Counted from the stretch's first letter, positions 1 to 9,559 are shown. The stretch is 64,000 bases of DNA from Actinomadura macrotermitis (GCF_009604375.1 NZ_WEGH01000003.1:930001-994000); one strand, 5' to 3'. Translations and numbers: made by a program. The notes: a model not told the origin generated them from the letters alone.

Positions 1-1246
1 ACGGCAGCGACAGCACCCTGCCGGCGACGTCGTCGCGGCGCATGACGTCCCGCGCCTCGGCCCAGCCCCGGGGGTAGGAGACGGCGTCCAGGCGGCCGCC
101 GATCCCCCAGGCGAGACCGGCCGACAGCGCGATCGGCACGACCAGCACCACCGCGCCGAGGGCGAGCCGGCCGGCGTCGGCGCGCGCGCCGGCCAAAAAG
201 CCGACCAGGCAGCCCCAGCCGACCGCCTGCAGCAGCGCCAGCGGGGCGATGTAGACCTGCCCGTCGCGCAGCGCCCCGAAGCCCGGCCACAGCCCGACCA
301 GGCCGCGCAGCAGGTCCCGGCCCGGCGCGGTGACGCCGAGCGAGGCGATCAGCAGGCCGGCCACGGCGGCGACGGCGAGGGCCCGCAGCGAGCCGTCCGC
401 GCGGCGCGCCGCCACCGCGAACGCCGCCATCGAGGTCAGCGAGAGGAGCAGCAGGCCGGTGGCGCCGAACCACGTCCCGTAACCCGGCGGCACGACCTCG
501 CCGTTCCAGATGCCGCCGAGTGACAGCAGGCTGCCGAACGCGCCGAAGGGGCCGTCCGCGCGCGCCGCGAACAGGTCCACGCCGGCGGGATCGGTCGCCC
601 CGCCGCGCCCGCCGGCGAACAGCAGCGCCGGGACGACGAAGGGGAGCGCCAGCGCCGCGAAGACCGGCACGACCCGCAGGGCGGCCCGGCGCCGGTCGCC
701 GGAGACCGCCAAAGCAGCAGCGGCCACCAGCGCCGACAGCCCCATGGCCGCGAAGCCGCCGATCGCCGCCGGGATCAGCGCCCGCACCAGCCGCCGGGTC
801 CCGTGCGGTTCGGCCGCCTTCAGCGTCGCGCGCACCACCCAGGGCAGGCCCGCGTAGCCGAGCAGCAGGGCCCAGTGCCCGAGCAGCAGCCGCTCGGCGA
901 TGTAGGGGTTCCACACGTAGAAGACGGCCGCGGCGAGGCGGGGCATCGGCTGCCGCGAGGGGACGAGCCGCGCCGCGCCGGCCCCGCCGATCACGAAGAC
1001 CGCCAGCAGGAGCGCCTTCTGCACCAGCCAGGCCGGCGCGACCGCCGAGGCCAGCGCCACCACCGCGTCGCTCGGCACCTGGCGCGGGAACCCGGCGCCG
1101 AGACCGAAGGTGGCCGGGGCCAGCACCGGGTCCGGCACGAAGACCATGTCGTAGGTCAGCACGAACCCGGGCAGCAGGGCCGGGCCGAGGACCAGCAGGC
1201 CCAGCGCCGCTCCGGCCAGGCCGGGCAGATGCCGCAGCCGGTTCAC
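1..1246 (-). CDS. Polytopic membrane protein, GT-C/AftD-like (C-terminus beyond the left edge)
   Basis: An open frame runs leftward off the window from a GTG at 1244-1246, whose GTGA overlaps the stop of the methyltransferase upstream, so the two are translationally coupled. About 415 residues are visible. They are almost entirely hydrophobic, with a first membrane segment within the first 30 residues and many more after it. The stretch FYVWNPYIAERLLLGHW followed by LLLGYAGLPW resembles, from memory, the N-terminal layout of large actinobacterial GT-C sugar transferases of the AftD kind. Activity is inferred only. The catalytic acidic loop and the C-terminus cannot be judged because the gene is cut. 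Confidence 0.7.
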   Translation of the reverse strand, partial: MNRLRHLPGLAGAALGLLVLGPALLPGFVLTYDMVFVPDPVLAPATFGLGAGFPRQVPSDAVVALASAVAPAWLVQKALLLAVFVIGGAGAARLVPSRQPMPRLAAAVFYVWNPYIAERLLLGHWALLLGYAGLPWVVRATLKAAEPHGTRRLVRALIPAAIGGFAAMGLSALVAAAALAVSGDRRRAALRVVPVFAALALPFVVPALLFAGGRGGATDPAGVDLFAARADGPFGAFGSLLSLGGIWNGEVVPPGYGTWFGATGLLLLSLTSMAAFAVAARRADGSLRALAVAAVAGLLIASLGVTAPGRDLLRGLVGLWPGFGALRDGQVYIAPLALLQAVGWGCLVGFLAGARADAGRLALGAVVLVVPIALSAGLAWGIGGRLDAVSYPRGWAEARDVMRRDDVAGRVLSLP

Positions 1247-2031
1247 TGCCGCCGCCGCGCGTGCACCACCAGGATCGCGGCCCAGCCGGGCAGCAGCCGC
1301 CGGACGATCCGGTCGACACCGCGCAGCACGCGCGGGACGTCGTGGTAGCAGGCGCCGCTCACCCTCGTGTCGGCGTAACCGGCCGCGTCCAGCAGCCCGA
1401 CCAGGGCCCGCCGGGTGAACAGGTGCAGATGGCCCGCCACCTCGTGCCCCGGGCGGCCGTACACCCGCCGCATCCCGACCTCGGAGAACACCGGCTGGAC
1501 CCCGGCCAGCAGCAGCGCGCGGTTGAACCAGGCGGCCAGGTTCGGCGTGGTCAGCAGCAGATGGCCGCCCGGCCGCAGCACGCGATGGATCTCGGCCACC
1601 GCGTGGTCGGTGTCCAGCAGGTGCTCGATGACCTCGGTCAGCACCACCACGTCCAGGCTCTGGTCGGCGAACGGCAGCACCGCCCGCTCCAGTGAGCCGC
1701 GGACGAGCGTCAGGCCTTCCCCCCGGGCGCTCTGCAGCGGGGCCTCGGCCCAGTCCATGCCGAGCACCCGGTGCCGCGGGTCCAGGCCGGTGGCCAGCTC
1801 CCGGATCATCCGCGCGGTGTGGCCGTCCCCGCAGCCGAGGTCGGCCACCACCAGCGGGCGGCCGGCCTCGCGCAGGATCGGCTCCAGCAGGCGCAGCAGG
1901 CGGCCGGTGAGCGGGCGCCCCGACCGCACCGGCGTCGCCGGGCGGTCGTAGAAGTCCCGCAGGCCGGGCACGGGCTGCCCGGCGTGGTCCGGCGTCACAC
2001 CGACCGGCGGCGCCTTGTCCGCGATGCTCAT
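1243..2031 (-). CDS. Class I SAM-dependent methyltransferase
   Basis: A 262-residue soluble protein of the Methyltransf_11 type. Motif I (VVADLGCGDGHTARMI) binds S-adenosylmethionine, an acidic residue follows in RVLGMDWAEA, and the post-I loop LRPGGHLLLTTPN is typical of the family. The ATG at 2029-2031 is chosen because GGGAG lies about 8 bases upstream; a longer in-frame start at 2073 has no such site. It overlaps the next gene (a membrane sugar-transferase-like protein) by four bases, so a role in modifying an envelope glycan or lipid-linked sugar is plausible. The substrate cannot be read from sequence. Confidence 0.85.
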   Translation of the reverse strand: MSIADKAPPVGVTPDHAGQPVPGLRDFYDRPATPVRSGRPLTGRLLRLLEPILREAGRPLVVADLGCGDGHTARMIRELATGLDPRHRVLGMDWAEAPLQSARGEGLTLVRGSLERAVLPFADQSLDVVVLTEVIEHLLDTDHAVAEIHRVLRPGGHLLLTTPNLAAWFNRALLLAGVQPVFSEVGMRRVYGRPGHEVAGHLHLFTRRALVGLLDAAGYADTRVSGACYHDVPRVLRGVDRIVRRLLPGWAAILVVHARRRQ

Positions 2032-2288
2032 CTGCGCTCCCACCCGTCGGTGCCCGCCCATGCGTTGCGCCACGCACGGCGCACAGCAGCATATGACCCG
2101 CCGTGGCGGCGGGCGCCCGCTCGGCGCGGGCGGCGTCCCATAAAACAGCCCGCATTAATGCCGCAAAAGGAAATGACCACATCCGGACATTCCCGTGACA
2201 AATGTCATTGACGCGCCATGACGTTTGTGAATTCCAAGATCGGGGCGCTCTCTTTAAGCTCGCCGCATTCCCCCCGAAAGGAATCGCC

Positions 2289-3153
2289 ATGCGAATGGCC
2301 AGAAGGACGCTCGCGCTGCCGGCCGGCACCGCGACCGTGCTGATCGCCGTCCCGGCCCAGGCCGGCGCCGCCGCCTCGTGGACGCCCGCCCAGGCGTTCC
2401 CGGGCCGCTACGCCGGCCTGATCTCGGCGACCGCGCGACGACGCCTGGGCGACGGGCGAGGCGGCCCTCGGGCCGAACCTCCCCCTGCGGCACTGGGACG
2501 GCCGGTCCTGGAAGCCCGTGCGGCTTCCCAAGGCCCTGGCGGCCGCCCCTCCGACCGCCCTGCGGGCGCTGTCCCGGGACAACGCCTGGCTCGGCGTCCA
2601 TGCCGGAAAGAAAAGCCTGGCCGGCCACTGGGACGGCAGGAAATGGAGCGTTTCGGAACTGAAGTCGGCCTGGATCAGCAGCCTGCTTCCGCTTTCCGGA
2701 TCCAGCGTGTGGGCCTTCGACGGCGACCGGGCGCGGCATTTCAATGGGCACGCGTGGCGAACCGTCCGGCTCCCGCGCGGGTCCGTCGTCCACGGCTCGG
2801 ACAAGACCTCCGCGCGCGACGCCTGGGCGGTCGGGGCACAGCGCAACGACGAGCGCCCGATGGCGCTGCACTGGGACGGGAAGAAGTGGCAGCGCGTCAC
2901 CGACCGCGCCGTCTTCGGTGTCACCGGCATAGCCCCGGACGGTTCCGGCGGCGTTTACGCGGCGACCCCGAAGGGGCTCGCCCACTACCGCGAGGGGCGC
3001 TGGACCTTCATCAAGGACCCGAAGGTCTCCGGCTACCGGCTGACGCAGCTCTACGACCTGGAGCACATCCCCGGCACCAGGTCCTTGTGGACCATTCACC
3101 TTTTCGCCAAGGGCGACAGCAGCGGCACGCTGCTCTCCCGCTACCAGGCCTGA
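2289..3153 (+). pseudogene. Secreted WDG-repeat (beta-propeller-like) protein, frameshifted
   Basis: Start ATG at 2289 follows GAAAGGAA. The first 48 or so codons encode a signal peptide ending near PAQAGAAAS and a mature start that matches the next gene. At about 2433 the homologous reading jumps to the frame starting DDAWATGEA, which then runs to a stop at 3151-3153 with five HWDGxxW-like repeats (for example ALHWDGKKW). Aligning with the paralogue at 3167 indicates loss of two bases in a short CG run (or one extra base). As written, the signal-peptide frame continues out of register to 3170, so no full-length product is made. A sequencing error is an equally good explanation. Function is unknown; the repeats suggest a propeller exported to the cell surface. 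Confidence 0.75.
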
Positions 3154-3166
3154 CCGAGGAGCCGAT

Positions 3167-4174
3167 ATGAAGAGACTCACCGCTGTCGTAGCAGGAACCG
3201 CGACGATGCTGGCGGGCATGGTCGCTCCGGCGCATGCCGCCCCAAAGCCGTCCTGGAAATTCCAGAGCCAGGTCAAGCACGGCTTCTTCACGAGCTTCGC
3301 CACCACCGGCCCCACGGACGTCTGGACCGCCGGCGGCGTGTTCAGCAGCGAGAAGACCGCCCCGCTGCGGCACTGGAACGGCACGAAGTGGACGGTGCTG
3401 AAGACGCCCCGGGAGCTGTACCCCCAGATGATCGAAGGGCTCGTCGTCAAGCGGGCCGACGACATCTGGATCTCCGGCTTCTCCGTCAAGAACGCCGCCC
3501 TGGTCGCGCACTGGGACGGCACGAAGTGGACGGTCCGCTCATGGTCCGGTGAGGTGCCCGTGCTCGGCGTTGTCTCCAAGACCGACGTGTGGGCCGTCTC
3601 CGACGGCGTCGCCCGGCACTTCGACGGCCGGTCCTGGCGCGCCCAGCGGCTGGCGCTGAACCCGACGGCCGTCTTCGTGGCGAAGAGCGACGACGTCTGG
3701 GCGGTCGGAAGCAGCGGGCGCAGGCCCGCCGCGCTGCACTGGGACGGCCGTGCGTGGCGGAAGACGACGCTGCACGCGCCGACGAGCCGGCGCGTGCAGC
3801 TCAACGACGTCCAGGGAACAGCCAAGTCCGCGTGGGCGTACGGGGACGCCTCGTCCGGCGCGGATCCCTTCCTGCTGCGCTGGTCCGGCGGCAAGTGGCG
3901 CAACGTGCCGCTGGACCGGCGGATCGGTGCGCTGAGCGACATCGAGGAGGACGGCTCCGGGGGCGTCTACGCCGTGTCGAACGACCTGTTCCACTACCGC
4001 GACGGGAAGTGGACGAAGGTCAGGCTCCCCAAGCTGGCCGGCTCTCCGTTCAAGTGGCTCGCCTGGATGGACAAGATCACCCGGGTTCCCGGCACCCGGT
4101 CGTTCTGGACCGAGACCGAGTACCTGAAGAACATGGCGCCCGCCGGCACCGTCCTCGCCCGCTACACCCCCTGA
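3167..4174 (+). CDS. Secreted WDG-repeat (beta-propeller-like) protein
   Basis: A 335-residue protein with a Sec signal peptide (MKRLTAVVAGTATMLAG, cleavage after AHA around residue 24) and no anchor. Six spaced repeats of the form (L/A)xHW(D/N)GxxWxxV are visible (for example LRHWNGTKW, VAHWDGTKW, ALHWDGRAW), interleaved with DVWAVG-like strands, as in Kelch/propeller folds. GAGGAG sits just before the ATG. It lies 13 bases after its broken paralogue and the pair is a tandem duplication. No catalytic residues are recognised; an extracellular binding role is an inference. Confidence 0.8.
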   Translation: MKRLTAVVAGTATMLAGMVAPAHAAPKPSWKFQSQVKHGFFTSFATTGPTDVWTAGGVFSSEKTAPLRHWNGTKWTVLKTPRELYPQMIEGLVVKRADDIWISGFSVKNAALVAHWDGTKWTVRSWSGEVPVLGVVSKTDVWAVSDGVARHFDGRSWRAQRLALNPTAVFVAKSDDVWAVGSSGRRPAALHWDGRAWRKTTLHAPTSRRVQLNDVQGTAKSAWAYGDASSGADPFLLRWSGGKWRNVPLDRRIGALSDIEEDGSGGVYAVSNDLFHYRDGKWTKVRLPKLAGSPFKWLAWMDKITRVPGTRSFWTETEYLKNMAPAGTVLARYTP

Positions 4175-4194
4175 CCGACCGCCCGACGGGGGCC

Positions 4195-4223
4195 GCCCCG
4201 GCCGCGCACCGCGCGGCCGGGGC
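4195..4223. terminator. GC-rich hairpin between convergent genes
   Basis: A perfect 13-bp stem (4195-4207 with 4211-4223) with a 3-base loop lies between the + strand propeller gene and the - strand acyl-CoA dehydrogenase. There is no T-run on either side, so termination, probably bidirectional, is inferred from position and stem strength. Confidence 0.55.
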
Positions 4224-4225
4224 GT

Positions 4226-6283
4226 TCAGGGGCGGCGGGGATCGGGGTCTCGGGGGAGGCCGAGGAGGCGTTCGCCGATGACGTTCAGGTTGACCTCGGT
4301 GGTGCCGCCGCCGATGGACATCGCGCGGGAGGCCAGCAGGTAGCGGGTCCAGCGGCGCCGCAGGCCGGACTTCCAGCCGCCGGTGAGGGCGCCCTCGGCG
4401 CCGAGCAGGGTGAACCCGTACTCGGTGACCTGCTGGCCGTGCTCCATCGCGACCAGCTTGCGGACGTTGGCCGTCGCGCCCGGGTCGGTGCCCGACAGCT
4501 GCTTGAGGGTGGCGCGCAGGCCGAGGAGCGCGAAGGCGTGCTCGTCGCAGGCGAGGCGGCCGATCTCGTCGCGCACGACCGGGTCGCCCGCCAGGTCCAG
4601 CTCGGCCGCCAGCCGCACCAGTTTCGGCAGGTCGCCGCCCAGCTGGAACGAGCCGGTCAGGCCGACGCGCTCGTTGGCCAGGGTGTTGCGGGCGACCCGC
4701 CAGCCCTCGTTGACGGGGCCGACGACCAGCTCGTCGGGGACGAACACCCCGTCCAGGAAGACCTCGTTGAACACCGCGTCGCCGGTGCACTCGCGCAGCG
4801 GGCGGATCTCGATGCCCGGTGACGTCATGTCGACGAGGAAGTAGGTGATGCCGTCGTGCTTGGGCCGGTCCGGGTCGGTGCGGGCGATGCAGATGCCCCA
4901 CTGCGCGTCGCGGGCGAGGGAGGTCCAGATCTTCTGGCCGGTGATCGTCCAGCCGCCCTCCGCGCGCTCGGCGCGGGTGGTGAGACCGGCCAGGTCCGAG
5001 CCGGCGCCGGGCTCGGAGAACAGCTGGCACCAGATGATCTCCCCGCGCAGCGTCGGCGGCAGGAACCGCTCCTGCTGCCCGGGCGTGCCGTACTGGACCA
5101 GGGACGGGACGACCCACGCGGCGATCATCAGCGGGACGGGCCGGACCCCGCCGGCCTTCAGCTCCTGCTGGATGACGACCTGCTCCAGCGGCCCGGCGTC
5201 GCGCCCCCACGGCTTCGGCAGGTGCGGCGTCACCCAGCCCTCGGCGGCCATCGCGGCGCGCTGCGCCGGCAGGTCCATCGCGGCCAGCCCGGCCACCCGG
5301 GAGCGGATCTCCTCGCGCAGCGGCCCGGCGTCCGCGGGCAGCTCGATGTCCATGGCGCGGCGGACCCCGGCGACGGCGAGCGCGGCGACCTCGGCACGCG
5401 CCGCCGAGGCGCGGCCGAGCAGCGCGCGCAGGGTGAGGGCGCGCCGGTAGACCAGGTGCGCGGTGTGCTCGTAGGTGTAGCCGACGCCGCCGTGCACCTG
5501 GATGTTGCCCTCGGCGCACTGGACGGCCGCGTCGGCGGCGAGGACGGCCGCGACGCCGACGGCGTAGGGGTCCAGGGAGCGGGCGGCGTCCCAGACGGCG
5601 GCGCGGGCGCGCTCGACGGCGATGAGCATCCGGGCGCACTTGTGCTTGACGCCCTGGAACTGGCCGATCGGGCGCCCGAACTGCTCGCGCAGCTTGGCGT
5701 AGGCGACGGCGTCGTCCAGCGCGCGGCCCGCGACGCCGCACGCCTCGGCGCCGAGCAGGACGACCGCGAGGGCCCGCACGTCGGCGTCCAGGAGGCGGTC
5801 CTCGGGGATCGGGCCGTGGACGGTGACCGAGCCGACGGGGCGGGTCAGGTCGAGCGGCTCCAGCTCCCCGATCTCGACGTCCGCCGCGTCCAGGACGCCC
5901 CAGCGGCCGTCCCCCGCCGGCAGCACGAACAGGTCGGCCAGGGGCGCGCCGAGCACGGGCTCACCGCCGAGCCCGACGGCCGCCGTGCGCGTCCCGCCGG
6001 CGAGGGCGGGCAGCAGCGCGGCGCGCAGCTTGTCCGATCCGCCCGCCGCGATCGCCGCGGACGCCAGCACGGTCGGGGCGTAGCCGCCGGGGACGAGCGC
6101 GCGCCCCAGCTCCTCCAGCGCCACGGCCTGCTCCAGCAGCCCGTGGCCCTGCCCGCCGTGCTCCTCGGGCAGGTGCAGGCCGGCGATCGCCGCCCGCAGC
6201 TCCGCCGCGTCGCCGTGCCGCGCGGCCAGGCCGCGCACCGACGCCGCCAGCTCCCGGTGCTCCTCGGTCAACCCGATCGCCAT
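4226..6283 (-). CDS. Acyl-CoA dehydrogenase, fused two-domain (FadE34/ChsE3-like)
   Basis: 685 residues carrying two complete acyl-CoA dehydrogenase modules in one chain. The first (about 1-330) ends with REQFGRPIGQFQGVKHKCA and a IQVHGGVGYTYEHTAHL signature. The second (about 335-685) has LFSEPGAGSDLAG, GQKIWTS, a CTGDAVFNEVFLDGVFVP beta-domain and the terminal MSIGGGTTEVNLNVIGERLLG. Single ACADs are about 380-400 residues and normally act as homotetramers. Fused pairs resemble mycobacterial FadE34 (about 710 residues), which acts on cholesterol side-chain CoA esters, so a steroid or bulky acyl-CoA substrate is a reasonable inference. GGAGAGG precedes the ATG. No other steroid genes are in view. 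Confidence 0.88.
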   Translation of the reverse strand: MAIGLTEEHRELAASVRGLAARHGDAAELRAAIAGLHLPEEHGGQGHGLLEQAVALEELGRALVPGGYAPTVLASAAIAAGGSDKLRAALLPALAGGTRTAAVGLGGEPVLGAPLADLFVLPAGDGRWGVLDAADVEIGELEPLDLTRPVGSVTVHGPIPEDRLLDADVRALAVVLLGAEACGVAGRALDDAVAYAKLREQFGRPIGQFQGVKHKCARMLIAVERARAAVWDAARSLDPYAVGVAAVLAADAAVQCAEGNIQVHGGVGYTYEHTAHLVYRRALTLRALLGRASAARAEVAALAVAGVRRAMDIELPADAGPLREEIRSRVAGLAAMDLPAQRAAMAAEGWVTPHLPKPWGRDAGPLEQVVIQQELKAGGVRPVPLMIAAWVVPSLVQYGTPGQQERFLPPTLRGEIIWCQLFSEPGAGSDLAGLTTRAERAEGGWTITGQKIWTSLARDAQWGICIARTDPDRPKHDGITYFLVDMTSPGIEIRPLRECTGDAVFNEVFLDGVFVPDELVVGPVNEGWRVARNTLANERVGLTGSFQLGGDLPKLVRLAAELDLAGDPVVRDEIGRLACDEHAFALLGLRATLKQLSGTDPGATANVRKLVAMEHGQQVTEYGFTLLGAEGALTGGWKSGLRRRWTRYLLASRAMSIGGGTTEVNLNVIGERLLGLPRDPDPRRP

Positions 6284-6338
6284 GACTCACACCTCTCCCA
6301 GGGGTAAGTCACAGCTTATTAGAACCGGATTCTGTCGC

Positions 6339-7640
6339 CTAGGACGCGACCTTCATCTTGCCGATGAACTCGTTGACGTCCGGCCACTTGGCCCGGTGGG
6401 TGTTCGGCATCGAGGCGAAGACCACCGCCGGGGCCTGCTTCCCGGTGTCGATCACGGCGGTGGCGACGATCTCGCCGGTCGCCTTGAACGGCGGGCGCTT
6501 GTAGGTCAGGTAGGAGGCGACCAGCCAGCCCTTGTGGCCGTCGACCGTCAGCTCCTGCGAGGCCAGCGGGGCCGTCTTGTGGGCGAACCCGTAGTACCGC
6601 TCCTCCAGGCCCTTGGCGGCCAGCGCGGCGACGTTCTTGACGCTGTCCGGCCCCTTGTAGGCGCCCTGCAGCGTCGGGATGAGCGTGCCGGTGAGCAGCT
6701 GGCCGTACCACATCTGCCCGGCCTTCTTCTCGGTCACCAGGATCTGCTGGCCGGACCAGCCCGAGATGCCGAGCTTGTTCTTCTTGGTCGGCGTCACCCA
6801 CGGCGCCGCCAGGCGCGGGTAGGCCAGCCCGCTGTGCGCGTCCTTGACCATGCCGAGCACCTTGGCCGGCTTGCCGGGGAAGCGCCGCAGCGGCTTGTCC
6901 GCCGGCGGCTCCACCTGCGGGGGCGGCGGCGGCTTGACCGCGCTCGCCGGGCGGTGCGCCTTGCCCTCGGACGCGCCCGAGTCGCCCCGGCCCTTCAGCA
7001 GGTAGACGCCGCCGGCCGCGGCCACCGCCACCACCAGCAGGCCGACGCCGCCGAACAGCACGACGCGGTTCCTGCCGTCGCCGTCGTCCAGCGGGTCCTG
7101 CGTGCCGAGCTTGGCGTCGGCGGCGCCCTCGTCGGCCATCCAGTCGGGCATCTGCCAGTTGCCGCTGCTCGGCTTGCCCGACTTGCCGGGGCCGTGGTCG
7201 CTGGTCGGCGCCACGTAGCGGGGGTCGGCCTCGGGCTCGCGGGCGCCGCCCTCGAACAGCGACCCCTCCCAGGCGGGTGCCTCCGGCTGCTGCCCGGCGG
7301 GCACCGGCGCGACCTTCACGTCGGACTCGTCGGCGGGCGCGGACCAGGCCTCGTCCTCGACGGCAGGCAGCGGCCCGGTCCGCACCCGCGGCTCGGGCTC
7401 GGGCACGGGCGCGGCCTCGAACTCCACCCGCGGCGGCTCGGCCGCCGGGGCGGGTTCGGGCCGGACGATCGGCTGCGCCTCGGGCACCGTCTTCGGCTCG
7501 ATGTGCTGTGCGGGCGCCTCGACCTTGCCCCACACGTCGTGCGCCGGCGCCGGCGCCGGCGGGCCGGCGGGCGCGTCGCCGTTTTCGACGGGCTCGCTCA
7601 TCTCGGTCCAGCGCGCTCCGCGCTCCCCCTGATCGGACAT
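6339..7640 (-). CDS. Single-pass membrane protein with Pro/acid-rich cytoplasmic tail
   Basis: 433 residues from the ATG at 7638-7640 (a GTG three codons earlier is possible). Residues 1-190 are rich in Pro, Ala, Glu and Asp with no predicted fold. One membrane segment (about 193-215, VVLFGGVGLLVVAVAAAGG) follows, then a Pro-rich linker (about 230-245) and an exported C-terminal domain of about 190 residues with a VTEKKAGQMWYGQLL core. The architecture resembles actinomycete proteins with a disordered cytoplasmic region and an extracellular sensor domain. I do not recognise the domain and assign no function. No clear ribosome site is seen. Confidence 0.7.
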   Translation of the reverse strand: MSDQGERGARWTEMSEPVENGDAPAGPPAPAPAHDVWGKVEAPAQHIEPKTVPEAQPIVRPEPAPAAEPPRVEFEAAPVPEPEPRVRTGPLPAVEDEAWSAPADESDVKVAPVPAGQQPEAPAWEGSLFEGGAREPEADPRYVAPTSDHGPGKSGKPSSGNWQMPDWMADEGAADAKLGTQDPLDDGDGRNRVVLFGGVGLLVVAVAAAGGVYLLKGRGDSGASEGKAHRPASAVKPPPPPQVEPPADKPLRRFPGKPAKVLGMVKDAHSGLAYPRLAAPWVTPTKKNKLGISGWSGQQILVTEKKAGQMWYGQLLTGTLIPTLQGAYKGPDSVKNVAALAAKGLEERYYGFAHKTAPLASQELTVDGHKGWLVASYLTYKRPPFKATGEIVATAVIDTGKQAPAVVFASMPNTHRAKWPDVNEFIGKMKVAS

Positions 7641-7711
7641 GCGGGACACGTTACGCCAAGATCGCCATTAACGCCGGTCCGCTAATCACGCTCAGGACAC
7701 ATCTTTCTATC

Positions 7712-8626
7712 TCATCGGTGATAGCCGTGAAGAGCCTGGTCATCCCCCGTGACCAGCGGATTGACCGCCAGCCGCTCCCGGGCCAGCAAGGTGGCGCCCG
7801 CCACGGCCCCCGGCATCGCCAGCACCGCCCCGAGCGGAATGAGGAAGACCACAAATGTCGCGGCACCGAAACCCACCACCAGCGCGCGGTGCCGTTTCAT
7901 CAGCGCGAACCGGTCCTTGCGCAGCAGACCGCGCCGTTCCAGCGCCACCGCCGTCAATTCCCCCGCCAGGAAGTAGCCCGACACGCACGCCGCGATCACC
8001 GGCACCACCGTCTGTCCCACCACCGGCAGGAAACCGCAGGCGAAGAACACCAGCGCGAACGCGACCGCGATGACGCCGAGCAGCAGCGCGTCCTTGACCG
8101 CCCGCCCGATCTGGACCAGCAGCGGGACGTCGGGCTCGGGCGGGGCGCCGCCCTGCGACTCCTCCACCTTCACCGCGATGCTCTCGTAGAACGGGTCGCC
8201 GACCAGCAGCGTCAGCGCGGTGAAGGTCAGCACCGCGACGAACGCGGACGCGCCGAAGATCGCGATCCCGGCGACCACCCGGACGGTCTGGCGCGCGCCG
8301 TCGGACCAGCCGTCGGCGAACGGCGTCACCCAGCCGGCCAGGCCGTCCAGGTTCCACGCCAGCGCGCCGAGCGCCAGCGCGTACCCGATCAGCACGATGA
8401 CGGCCGGGATCAGCCCGAACAGCCACTGCGCGGGGTGACGCGCGATCCAGCCGAGCCCGCGCAGCAGGTAGCCGACCCCGGAGAACAGGTCCTTGACCGC
8501 CGACCGCTTCTCAGGGGGAGGCGGCGGCTGCTGGAAGGAGCCCGGCCGCTGCTGGAACGGAGGCTGCTGCTGATACGGGCCCGGCTGCGGCGGACGCGGG
8601 GGGTACGGCTGATACGGATCGCTCAC
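7712..8626 (-). CDS. EI24-domain membrane protein (CysZ-like fold)
   Basis: 304 residues from a GTG. The N-terminal 40 residues are a Pro/Gln-rich tail (PYQQQPPFQQRPGSFQ). Four or more hydrophobic segments follow, with the hallmark GDPFYESIAVKVEE loop of the EI24/CysZ family after the second or third segment, and FFACGFLPVVGQ and GYFLAGELTAVALERRG near the end. CysZ homologues in proteobacteria move sulfate. The actinobacterial EI24 group has no established substrate, so transport is only inferred. It is transcribed with the upstream SDR gene (9-base gap). Confidence 0.8.
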   Translation of the reverse strand: MSDPYQPYPPRPPQPGPYQQQPPFQQRPGSFQQPPPPPEKRSAVKDLFSGVGYLLRGLGWIARHPAQWLFGLIPAVIVLIGYALALGALAWNLDGLAGWVTPFADGWSDGARQTVRVVAGIAIFGASAFVAVLTFTALTLLVGDPFYESIAVKVEESQGGAPPEPDVPLLVQIGRAVKDALLLGVIAVAFALVFFACGFLPVVGQTVVPVIAACVSGYFLAGELTAVALERRGLLRKDRFALMKRHRALVVGFGAATFVVFLIPLGAVLAMPGAVAGATLLARERLAVNPLVTGDDQALHGYHR

Positions 8627-8635
8627 GTCCCAAAA

Positions 8636-9511
8636 CTATCGGGCCGGAAGACCGGTCAGCTGGGCCGAACGCTCCCATACCGCCCGGCGCAGCTCCGCGT
8701 CCCCGGTCGCCCGGGACGCCGGCAGCAGCCCGGCGCCCGGCGTGGAGCTGTAGAAGCCGCCGGACCGCTCGGCGAACGCCGGGTCGACGGCCAGCCGCAC
8801 CGCCATCCGCGCGCCCTGCTCGGGGGTGCGCAGGACGGGCGTGCGGGCCAGCACCGGGCCGAACCGCCGCGAGCCGGGGATCTCCCGGGCCAGGCCCGTC
8901 GCGACCATGCCCGGGCACACCGCGTTGACCGTGACGCCCGTCCCCCGCAGCCGCTCGGCGAGCTCCTGGGTGAACAGGATGTTCAGCAGCTTGGTCCGCG
9001 CGTACACGCGGAACGAGCCGGCCGGGCCGTAGGCGCCGGGCTCGGCGAGGTTCGCGACGTCCTTCAGGCCGGCCTGCCGGTGCGCCTCGGACGCCACCAT
9101 GACCACCCGCGCGGGCGCCGACCCGCGCAGCCGGTCCAGCAGCAGGTTGGTCAGCAGGAACGGGCCGAGGTGGTTGGTGGCGACCATCCGGTCGAAGCCG
9201 TCGACGCTGACCTTGGCCCGCAGCGTGTGCACGCCCGCGTTGTTGACCAGGACGTCCAGCCGCGGGTAGCGCTCGCACAGCCGCCCGGCCAGGCGCCGGA
9301 CCTCGGCGCGGATCGACAGGTCGGCCAGGAAGGAGTCGATCCGCGCGCCCGGCGCGCTCGCGGCCAGGTCGGCGGCGGCGGCCGCGGCGCGGACCTCGTT
9401 GCGGCCGACGATGCCGACCCGGAAACCCTCCCGGGCGAGCGCCCGGGCGATCTCCTTCCCGATCCCCGAAGTCGCTCCGGTCACCACCGCGATCCTGACG
9501 TCGTCGTCCAT
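8636..9511 (-). CDS. Short-chain dehydrogenase/reductase
   Basis: 291 residues. Classical SDR features are the nucleotide-binding VVTGATSGIGKEIA at residues 9-22, NNAGVHTL, and the active-site YARTK (YxxxK) near residue 165. The Ser partner lies in VVMVASEAH. The C-terminal extension to 290 residues and the EARRLAGRL region resemble retinol-dehydrogenase/WWOX-type SDRs, which use NADP(H). The substrate is not determinable. It is directly upstream of the EI24 gene on the same strand, which suggests cotranscription. Confidence 0.87.
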   Translation of the reverse strand: MDDDVRIAVVTGATSGIGKEIARALAREGFRVGIVGRNEVRAAAAAADLAASAPGARIDSFLADLSIRAEVRRLAGRLCERYPRLDVLVNNAGVHTLRAKVSVDGFDRMVATNHLGPFLLTNLLLDRLRGSAPARVVMVASEAHRQAGLKDVANLAEPGAYGPAGSFRVYARTKLLNILFTQELAERLRGTGVTVNAVCPGMVATGLAREIPGSRRFGPVLARTPVLRTPEQGARMAVRLAVDPAFAERSGGFYSSTPGAGLLPASRATGDAELRRAVWERSAQLTGLPAR

Positions 9512-9559
9512 GCCGACAGCCTGGCGGAGATCCGCGTCACACCGGAAGGCCCAACATGA

